43,249 nt of DNA from positions 1 to 43,249 of IMG/VR virus record IMGVR_UViG_3300042939_000283; one strand, 5' to 3'. The translations under genes were made by a program, and so were the position numbers. Position 1 is the first letter of the stretch. Every line of letters begins with the position of its first letter. The notes below the pieces were generated by a model that saw only the letters and a program-made list of their open reading frames with translations, was not told the DNA's origin and ran no database searches. The stretch is from a virus. This document shows positions 37,111 through 43,249 of this stretch, piece by piece.

Positions 37111-39238
37111 TTGGGTTCTTCTGCCTTGCAGTAACTGAGGGGCCATCCGGGTTTTCCGCTGTTGGTGACAATAGATAAATGCCGCGAGCACTTGCCGCAG
37201 CCGCTGACATGTACAGTGCGTCCAGCCAGTGATTGTTTTCGCTGACCTTGTTCCAGTACGTCTTCGTTCCTTTGCCTTCCTTGAACTCGCTGACCAATTC
37301 TTCCGCGACGATATGCTGTGCGAAGCTTGTATGCTTCCGGTCGTTTGGCTGCACGAACAGCGACAACGCACCACGCCTCAGAAAGTTTTGCTCGTCGAAG
37401 GTCGGAGTCAGGAACCGCTCATGCACGAATTGTTTCCAGAAGTCTGTATCCAGTTCGTATAACCACAACCCCTGTGCTTCCTGGTATGATGCGTGAAAAT
37501 GGTTTCCGGGCTTTATTTTGTCGGTGGCTGTCGTCTTGTCCCGGTAGTTACCGATACCCTTGGTCACGTAGAACGGTGAACCCTGTACATCTCGCACGAA
37601 CTGATACGCTGCATCGGTAAACGTGCCCGAGTCGATAAATACCGCATCCACCTTTCTTGGTGATCCGGATGCGTCGACGTATTTCTTCTGAAGTAACTCA
37701 TCACGCCAGTTCAGCAACGCTCTGTGAATCATCGGCTCGCTGGCTTCGTTGTTCATGGCACGGTCAGTGCCAGTCACTTCGGCTCTTCCATAGTCGATCA
37801 CACACCCGCCAGCACCCTTCCACCATGCGACCACGACCCAATGACAGAGATATTTTCCGAGGTCTATCGCCGCTGTGATGCAGGACGCATTTGCTGGTAA
37901 TTGGCCGCGATCCAGTCCGCTCAAACGACCTGCTACGGTATGCCATGTGAGACCGCTCCCCTGTGGTCCGACTTCTTCCGGTGGATCGTTATCGATTTCA
38001 GTGGCGACTGCCTTTTCGCCCAGGTCTGCAACTTTGTTGTAGTACGACTGGATCGCTGACAGTTCCAGCGGTTCGCCGTCTTCATGCAGTTTCTTACTGT
38101 GGCTTTGTGGGTTGCTGATGATGCAATCACGCTCGATCTCTGCTTGATTGTCACGCCAGAAACGAAACGCTACCCGTGCGTCGGGATCTGTTTCCTCCGT
38201 CTCAATTCGCAGTCGCAGATATTCCTGCACCAGATCCATTCGATCCGGCTGCTTAATCATCTTGCGATATCGCTTACCCTTCCAAGATGGTTTCTGTTTC
38301 GGATCGGTGAACTTGAACGCTACAGACTTGCGATTCTGGATTGTGCAGAGAAACACACGCGCGACACGTTCTGCCGACGATGCCAGCCCCCCAATATCCT
38401 GCTCGATAATCTCCTCATTCTTTTCAATCAGTGCATCGGATTCGGCTGCCTGTCGGTCCTCAATGTCGTCAATGATTGCGATATCCGGACGCACGTCTCG
38501 ATAGTTCGTACCACGGATGCCGCCATCAATACCGATGCTCGAAATAATCTGGCCACGGCTGACTGATTCCAAATCGTCCGGCCAGTCGTCCGGTAACTGA
38601 TGCCGTCCGATGGTCGGGAAGATAATGTGATCCGCTGCCAATTCCGCATTGGTGAATTCACCCTCTACCGTCTGCATGCGTGCTCGTGATGACCAGCCGC
38701 CGATCGCTTGCAACGGTCTACACAACTCAGGAAAGTCCTGCAGCAGCAATTCTGATTGCTGCAGCTTTTCGCGGACCGTCCTCAGTTCTGATTCGCTCTT
38801 TCGTTGGTTCTTCCCGATGACGATCGGGAATCGCGATAGCCCGGTCAGCACCAAAAACAGAGCGGTATAAATCGCCAGTTTCGTTTTGCCTTCTCCGCGA
38901 GTACCTGCGATTGCCTGATCCCCTCCATATCGTGCAGCCCGAATGATAGATGTGTGCATGTCGCGACGGTCTGCGGTGAACGGTTCAAAGAACACATCAG
39001 GGAAATATGTCCGCAGAAATAACTCCCCATCCTGCATGGTTGCCCGTCTGCGGTCAGCGTTTACAGGGCAGGGAATTTGCAGGTCACGTTCAGACGCTCG
39101 TGATTTAGCTTTACGAACACGGTCCCTCGTGCGCTCGTCACTTGTCAGCATCTCCTTCGCCTGCGGATGTGAGCTTAGCAAGCTCTCCAGGCGGCAGACG
39201 TCCAAGGATGTCAAGTAATCTAAGACGCTTGTTGTCAT
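37004..39238 (-). CDS. terL: Terminase large subunit
   Basis: A 744-residue protein with Walker A GTRGEGKT (112-119) and Walker B DIAIIDDIED (252-261), followed by a C-terminal nuclease-like region with acidic residues (VDAVFIDSGTFTDAAYQF). It cuts and pumps DNA into the prohead. ATG 39238 has AGGA upstream; ATG 39151 is an in-frame alternative that overlaps terS less. Proteins of this length with an N-terminal extension fit large cos/pac motors. Confidence 0.88.
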   Translation of the reverse strand: MTTSVLDYLTSLDVCRLESLLSSHPQAKEMLTSDERTRDRVRKAKSRASERDLQIPCPVNADRRRATMQDGELFLRTYFPDVFFEPFTADRRDMHTSIIRAARYGGDQAIAGTRGEGKTKLAIYTALFLVLTGLSRFPIVIGKNQRKSESELRTVREKLQQSELLLQDFPELCRPLQAIGGWSSRARMQTVEGEFTNAELAADHIIFPTIGRHQLPDDWPDDLESVSRGQIISSIGIDGGIRGTNYRDVRPDIAIIDDIEDRQAAESDALIEKNEEIIEQDIGGLASSAERVARVFLCTIQNRKSVAFKFTDPKQKPSWKGKRYRKMIKQPDRMDLVQEYLRLRIETEETDPDARVAFRFWRDNQAEIERDCIISNPQSHSKKLHEDGEPLELSAIQSYYNKVADLGEKAVATEIDNDPPEEVGPQGSGLTWHTVAGRLSGLDRGQLPANASCITAAIDLGKYLCHWVVVAWWKGAGGCVIDYGRAEVTGTDRAMNNEASEPMIHRALLNWRDELLQKKYVDASGSPRKVDAVFIDSGTFTDAAYQFVRDVQGSPFYVTKGIGNYRDKTTATDKIKPGNHFHASYQEAQGLWLYELDTDFWKQFVHERFLTPTFDEQNFLRRGALSLFVQPNDRKHTSFAQHIVAEELVSEFKEGKGTKTYWNKVSENNHWLDALYMSAAAASARGIYLLSPTAENPDGPSVTARQKNPNEQAQQKPPSGKPAGQRHGVPKRRTGGWVNSLRKR

Positions 39239-39482
39239 CGGCTTCCTGTTTTTTTAGTTCCAGTTCTTCGCGTTTCAGGTCTGCCTGATCTGCTTTCACC
39301 AGTGCTTCAAATGCCTGCCGTTTTAATTCCGGATCTGGATTGTTTTCGACAACGTTCAGCAGTTCTTCAACCGCTCTTCTACGTCTGTCTTCAAGTCCTG
39401 TGAGCCATCCAGCCACTAAGGCACGTCCAGTCAGTTTGATGTCTGCGATCGTCTCCAGAGGCACGCCAGCCCCTTTCCCCAC
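39138..39482 (-). CDS. Terminase small subunit candidate, 114 aa
   Basis: Immediately upstream of terL with a large overlap. A basic helical protein (DRRRRAVEELLNVVENNPD, KADQADLKREELELKKQEA) of the size of small terminases; the DNA-binding domain at the start (GVPLETIADIKLTGRALVAG) fits a weak HTH. Assignment mainly by position. Confidence 0.65.
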   Translation of the reverse strand: MGKGAGVPLETIADIKLTGRALVAGWLTGLEDRRRRAVEELLNVVENNPDPELKRQAFEALVKADQADLKREELELKKQEADDNKRLRLLDILGRLPPGELAKLTSAGEGDADK

Positions 39483-39577
39483 ATGGCTATCAGGACGGAC
39501 GGAGTTTCATTTAAGAAATCGGGGCTTTCTCGATCGCAGTGTATAGTTGAAAGCTAAAAGATCGTTTAGCAAAAACC

Positions 39578-39997
39578 TCAGCTTTGGTACGCTGCGACCT
39601 TTCTACACATCGCAATAAACTGGTCTTGTGCCATCGTGGCCTTAGCCGTGTTGGCGTCGATGTGCAACCATTGCAAGTTCTCAATGATATCTGTGCCGCC
39701 TTTTGACACCGGAACAATATGATCTAACCGTGCTGTTTGTGGTGTTAACTCAATGCCGGTGAGAGCACATCGAAACCCTTGCGTTTTTAATAATTGCATC
39801 AACTCATTTGCGGTCGCGTGGTTTTTCTTCTTCTTCTTCTCTTTGCTAACGAACTCACAGCATTCAGTACCTTGCGATCCCACGGATCGCGTGAGTTTTT
39901 CCTTATTGTGGCGATCATCTGTTTCATTTGCCCTGCTATCAAACCACTCCATTTGCTGCACTTCTCCCTCCGTGTTACATGAATCATGGGTTCGCAC
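39578..39997 (-). CDS. HNH endonuclease, C-terminal part of a split gene
   Basis: The clear HNH block is FRCALTGIELTPQTARLDHI, VPVSKGGTDIIENLQWLHID, then AKATMAQDQFIAMCRKV. HNH proteins next to terminase are needed for packaging in several phages. Its useful N-terminus is missing from this frame: the first 60 residues are the shadow of the other frame. It is best read as the second half of the protein that starts at 40695, joined by a -1 shift near 39822-39850. Confidence 0.75.
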   Translation of the reverse strand: MRTHDSCNTEGEVQQMEWFDSRANETDDRHNKEKLTRSVGSQGTECCEFVSKEKKKKKNHATANELMQLLKTQGFRCALTGIELTPQTARLDHIVPVSKGGTDIIENLQWLHIDANTAKATMAQDQFIAMCRKVAAYQS

Positions 39998-40695
39998 CTA
40001 CTAACTAAACACACCACTGCAGCGTTGCAACGTTTCTTCCATTCAGTTTGTTTTGCTGCAGATACACTGTTGCGTTGCGTGACACATATCTGCACCCATT
40101 GATTCGCATTTCTTCTTTCCTGCGAGCGATCCCTATACCATCGCTGCTTCACCTGCGACACATGTTGCTTCCAACGCCGCTCCTGCCCGTCCATGTGTTG
40201 TTGGCTCGCAGCCCATGTTCGCTGACACGTAATAGAGCATGCAGCATTTGTTGTCGTGTCATACCGCCTTAAAGGATTTCCACATATAACACATGACATG
40301 ATTTTTGTGGTTCGCGATCTTCCCTTATGCCCACATTCTTTGGAACAAACGACTTGGCGTTTATCCATTGTGTTTAAAGGCTTGCCACACACTTTGCATG
40401 GTCGGTTTTTGAGTGCTTCTCTCCCTACTTGTCGTCGTTTTAAACCGCACTCTTTGCAGTCGCATTTATTCCAGTGAAACTCCTTGCCCGCTTTACCAGT
40501 TTTTCCACACGAACTACATGTTCTTATCGCTCGTTGTGCAATTGGCAGTGTTGGCCACACCTCAGCAGATCGGTTTTGAGCTTCCTCTAATGTCCTGAAT
40601 TGGCCGAACTGTTTTTGCTTTCCGTTGACACGAAACACAACACGCCATCGCTGTTGCTGTTCGTTCCAGTGACAACCACGATGCCTTCCAGTCAT
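39799..40695 (-). CDS. AP2-like/zinc-finger N-terminal part of the HNH gene
   Basis: A 298-residue frame that begins with an AP2-like DNA-binding domain (RHRGCHWNEQQQRWRVVFRV, FGQFRTLEEAQNR), then three zinc-finger-like Cys clusters (CSSCGKTGKAGKEF, PCKVCGKPLN, SCVICGNPL). After WDRKVLNAVSSLAKRRRR it runs out of frame; the HNH domain continues in the -1 frame. So this is either a frameshifted gene or a programmed shift at the GAA-repeat/A-rich site. Confidence 0.7.
   Translation of the reverse strand: MTGRHRGCHWNEQQQRWRVVFRVNGKQKQFGQFRTLEEAQNRSAEVWPTLPIAQRAIRTCSSCGKTGKAGKEFHWNKCDCKECGLKRRQVGREALKNRPCKVCGKPLNTMDKRQVVCSKECGHKGRSRTTKIMSCVICGNPLRRYDTTTNAACSITCQRTWAASQQHMDGQERRWKQHVSQVKQRWYRDRSQERRNANQWVQICVTQRNSVSAAKQTEWKKRCNAAVVCLVSRCEPMIHVTRREKCSKWSGLIAGQMKQMIATIRKNSRDPWDRKVLNAVSSLAKRRRRRKTTRPQMS
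39822..39850 (-). promoter_or_regulatory. Frameshift point in the HNH gene
   Basis: On the minus strand the sequence runs AGA AGA AGA AAA ACC in the upstream frame and AAA AAC CAC in the HNH frame, one base back. A repeat of GAA units and five A make both mutation and ribosomal slippage plausible. Confidence 0.55.
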
Positions 40696-42089
40696 ATTTC
40701 CACCGTATAGGTTCCCGCATCCGGAATCGTCACGTCAACCCGGCGTGTATATGGTGCGTTGCCGTACACAATTCTGTAGACCGCCTCGCGAAACAGATTG
40801 ACGCTCACTAATCCATCAGCATCGGTGGTCTGCACAGGCGGCACTGACAGAACTGGCGGTGTATCAGCCGCTGTGGTGTCCCATTTTACAAATGTAATTT
40901 CCACAGGCTGACCAGACATGTCAGCCCCGTATTGATCGAACACATGGATAGTGACGGCACACAATGCCGGATCATCTGGAGGAGTCACGCTGACAACTGT
41001 CATTGAATAGGTTCGCGTTTCCGTACCGTCGACAATCAGTAACGTGCCTGCGTAGGTGTAACCTGACTTAGTGATTGACACGGTATATGTGGCATCGTCG
41101 AGATTAAACACCACCACCCCTGATGCGTTCGTCAGTCCGGTGTACGTGTTGACTCCCTCCACAACCCGCACACGGGCATTCTGCAGAACAGTGGCTCCAT
41201 CGTTCACCGTGATCGTCACAGTACGTGCTCCCGTGCCCGTGCCTGCTGATATCCCATCAATCTGATCACTGAGCGATTTCAGTGTATCGTTGTCTGTGCC
41301 ACGAATCGCCGCAGCTGCTGCTGTGATAGCAGCCTCAACGGCAGACTGATCAGCAGGGTCTGTTGGAAGGTTGTCCGTTCTCGCCTTAATCGCAGCGATT
41401 TCGGTATCAAGGTATCCGGCTATCGTAGCCAGCGTTGTGTTCACCGTGCTAAACGCTGCAGCAATATCCGATGCGTCTGCTGGATCTGCCGGTATATTCC
41501 CTGTTTTGTCTGTGATTGACGTTGCCCAACTTCCGGTTCCCAATGCACTCAGCACAGCAGCACCGATTTCCGTTCCTGCGTCTGATGCCATTGATGCTGC
41601 CGTGATCGCATTATTCGCAATCGACGCAACCCTCACCTCTGGAATACCTGCCGCTGCAGTAATGTTCGTTCCCCCGAACTGCGTCACGTTTACCCCAGTC
41701 GCAAGAGCCGCAGAATCAGTCCCTCTCATGTACTCCGACTGTATACCGAACGATCCGCGAGGCACCGAGCGACCGTCGATCGATTTCGAGTCAACGGTTT
41801 TCGCGGTATTAAATTTGACCTGATACCGTGCCCCTGTAGTCCAAAAACCTGCATCTCCTGTGTCGTTACTGGTATCGATAATCAGAAGATGGCAGCCCGT
41901 TTCTGAGTTGAACGGACTCGTCACAGTTAGCCCGTTTGTAGTTGCTTTAGCTGTTGCAGATCCGTTTTTGTAGATTGCAAAATCACTAGTCGTAAACGCC
42001 GACGATGGTGCGACCGGTGCCCCTGTCGATGCGAACGTCTCGAAATAGATTTCAATCGTCGCGTCTTCCGCGAGGTTTCTGAACATCAA
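40692..42089 (-). CDS. Tail fibre protein with carboxypeptidase-regulatory-like domain
   Basis: A 465-residue protein. The middle is an Ala/Ile/Asp-rich helical region with repeats (GNIPADPADASDIAAAF, DNLPTDPADQSAVEAAI), suited to a trimeric fibre stalk. Residues about 300-380 form a CarboxypepD_reg-like beta domain (VTITVNDGATVLQNARVRVV, GLTNASGVVVFNLDDATYTV). ATGA overlaps on both sides link it to fibre copy 2 and the HNH gene. Probably virion fibre or baseplate attachment. Confidence 0.7.
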   Translation of the reverse strand: MMFRNLAEDATIEIYFETFASTGAPVAPSSAFTTSDFAIYKNGSATAKATTNGLTVTSPFNSETGCHLLIIDTSNDTGDAGFWTTGARYQVKFNTAKTVDSKSIDGRSVPRGSFGIQSEYMRGTDSAALATGVNVTQFGGTNITAAAGIPEVRVASIANNAITAASMASDAGTEIGAAVLSALGTGSWATSITDKTGNIPADPADASDIAAAFSTVNTTLATIAGYLDTEIAAIKARTDNLPTDPADQSAVEAAITAAAAAIRGTDNDTLKSLSDQIDGISAGTGTGARTVTITVNDGATVLQNARVRVVEGVNTYTGLTNASGVVVFNLDDATYTVSITKSGYTYAGTLLIVDGTETRTYSMTVVSVTPPDDPALCAVTIHVFDQYGADMSGQPVEITFVKWDTTAADTPPVLSVPPVQTTDADGLVSVNLFREAVYRIVYGNAPYTRRVDVTIPDAGTYTVEI

Positions 42090-43249
42090 AGCACCAGCCC
42101 CGCGAAAAGAGGATCACTTACACCACTGCCACCGCTTGCTGCAGTCCCGTGTACTGCTATTGAGACCAATCGCCCGGAAGTATTGGCTGAGTATCGCCAC
42201 GGAAAGCTATACACCTCATATCCTTCCGTAGCGTTTACCGTCGCGGCTTGCGCATAGGCGGCCACCGTGTTTCCTGAGTCTGAACTATTCCCAAGTGCCA
42301 CAGTCCATGCAATGGGACCGTTACTTAGCTCAGCCGGCTCAGCGACCGCACCCTGCCCCGAGAACATCGTGATAGCAATTGTGCCTGCAGTTTCAGTTGC
42401 GACTGTTGCTGGTGGAAAATACGGCATCGTCGAACTGACAGTCGTGTTTGCGTAAACAACTTCAGTCCATCCCGAGATTCTGTAAGCGATGCACGTGCTT
42501 GATTCGCTGATGGACGTCGTAACGGAAACTGTTGTTCCTTCGCTGCCTGATGCTGTTTTGGAGTACAGAATACTCTGGTCAGTCGCGGTGATCGTGCTGA
42601 CTGCGATTGACCAGCCCGATGGCGTCGTGATCGTTCCGGTCGTACCATCTTTGTTGAACCACAAAAGCAGTAAGTCCCCTGATGCGATCCCAGATGGTAG
42701 GTTCACGGTGTGCGTTGTTTGATTCGCTGAAAAGTATGTAACTGCCACACCTTCAATGACTGGTGCTCCGCTCAGTGTCGGCATTGCATCATACGTGATC
42801 TCCAGATAGGCAACGTCGACGTAGGCTTCACCGTCAATCGTCGCTCCGGAATAAGTCAACTCAAATGCTGGCGATGAACTGCTGAGCCCGCCATATTCGC
42901 CCGTCACAGTGCAAGAGGCCCAGCCCCATGCACCTGATGACGGCTTGCCCGTCAATGTTCCAGACCGCCAAACACCGTTCAGACGGATTCGGACCGCACT
43001 GATGTCACCGTCTGAGTTGCTGTCGAATTTGAGATACACCCAGAGCTTCGCACTGGTGATTAGCCCTGTTACTGTCGGTGACGCACACCCGTACTGCTGA
43101 GCACCAGACGAATCACCCGAGTAGTATGCGTAGTCACTCGTGCCGCCAGCTGTGGGCTGTGTCGTAGCGTCATCAATCAGCGTGAACGGGTTGCTTCCGC
43201 CCCAGCCGGAATTGAGTGTCGCGTTCGGACGTAGTGGTGAGGTCGTCGG
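42086..43249 (-). CDS. Putative tail fibre/adhesin, copy 2 (start just outside window)
   Basis: Open from the right edge (first codon present is CCG at 43249) to its stop at 42086, 387 residues. The product matches copy 1 (1-1026) nearly throughout; the GTG would be at the first base beyond the window. It ends SGVSDPLFAGLVL and overlaps the ATG of the next gene. A Met at 43039 (MYLKFDSNSDGD) is in frame but internal to the conserved region, so it is not the start. Confidence 0.65.
   Translation of the reverse strand, partial: PTTSPLRPNATLNSGWGGSNPFTLIDDATTQPTAGGTSDYAYYSGDSSGAQQYGCASPTVTGLITSAKLWVYLKFDSNSDGDISAVRIRLNGVWRSGTLTGKPSSGAWGWASCTVTGEYGGLSSSSPAFELTYSGATIDGEAYVDVAYLEITYDAMPTLSGAPVIEGVAVTYFSANQTTHTVNLPSGIASGDLLLLWFNKDGTTGTITTPSGWSIAVSTITATDQSILYSKTASGSEGTTVSVTTSISESSTCIAYRISGWTEVVYANTTVSSTMPYFPPATVATETAGTIAITMFSGQGAVAEPAELSNGPIAWTVALGNSSDSGNTVAAYAQAATVNATEGYEVYSFPWRYSANTSGRLVSIAVHGTAASGGSGVSDPLFAGLVL

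Overview
The window reads as essentially one complete genome of a temperate, tailed (siphovirus-like) phage of about 43 kb. It has a lambda/HK97-type morphogenesis module (small and large terminase, gpW-like joiner, lambda-type portal, protease-capsid fusion, head-tail and tail-tube genes, frameshifted tail chaperones, tape measure), a tyrosine integrase and an intact attP. The attP carries the 3' half of a tRNA-Val(GAC) gene. It lies inside the window between int and an excisionase-like gene, so this is the free or circular form, not an integrated prophage. The host is not stated. A planctomycete or related bacterium is a guess from the papain-like protease, lipoproteins, poly-Ser linker, CsrA and integron cassettes.

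Layout. Bases 1-6659 (minus strand) hold a fibre gene copy, an unknown gene, a PAS-domain membrane protein, a likely lysis/envelope cassette (two lipoproteins, two small membrane proteins, a papain-like protease) and int. Bases 6755-7190 hold attP, two related operator palindromes and the excisionase-like HTH gene. Bases 7275-15435 (plus strand) form a tightly overlapping early operon: DUF3102 protein, CsrA, a ParB-like/PAPS-reductase-like pair resembling IbrB/IbrA, a PD-(D/E)XK nuclease, and a replication initiator. Several intrinsic terminators sit inside this operon.

Bases 15957-21458 are the exceptional part: an integron-type gene-cassette array with 12 attC sites and 12 cassettes, all on the plus strand. 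Each cassette starts with a TTRRRY-type sequence that is complementary to the R'' box at its own 3' end, which is the diagnostic signature of integron cassettes. No IntI is present, so the array is of the CALIN type (attC cluster lacking an integrase), carried by a phage. Several attC sites contain a ribosome binding site and start codon in their loop, so the cassette gene downstream is translated through the recombination site. One cassette carries a candidate structured RNA with its own promoter and terminator. Another carries a promoter-plus-gene module that is paralogous to the module immediately before the array.

Bases 21494-22250 hold the terminator of the early region and a homing-endonuclease-like gene. 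Bases 22362-43249 are the late region on the minus strand, transcribed right to left: fibre genes, split HNH gene, TerS, TerL, connector, portal, protease-capsid, head-tail genes, tail tube, chaperones, tape measure, tail tip, poly-Ser protein, glycosyltransferase-methyltransferase. A two-gene plus-strand moron (36279-36812) interrupts it. The two ends of the window lie in two near-identical copies of the same fibre gene and join in frame, which suggests a circular genome with a tandem-repeat fibre protein at the junction.
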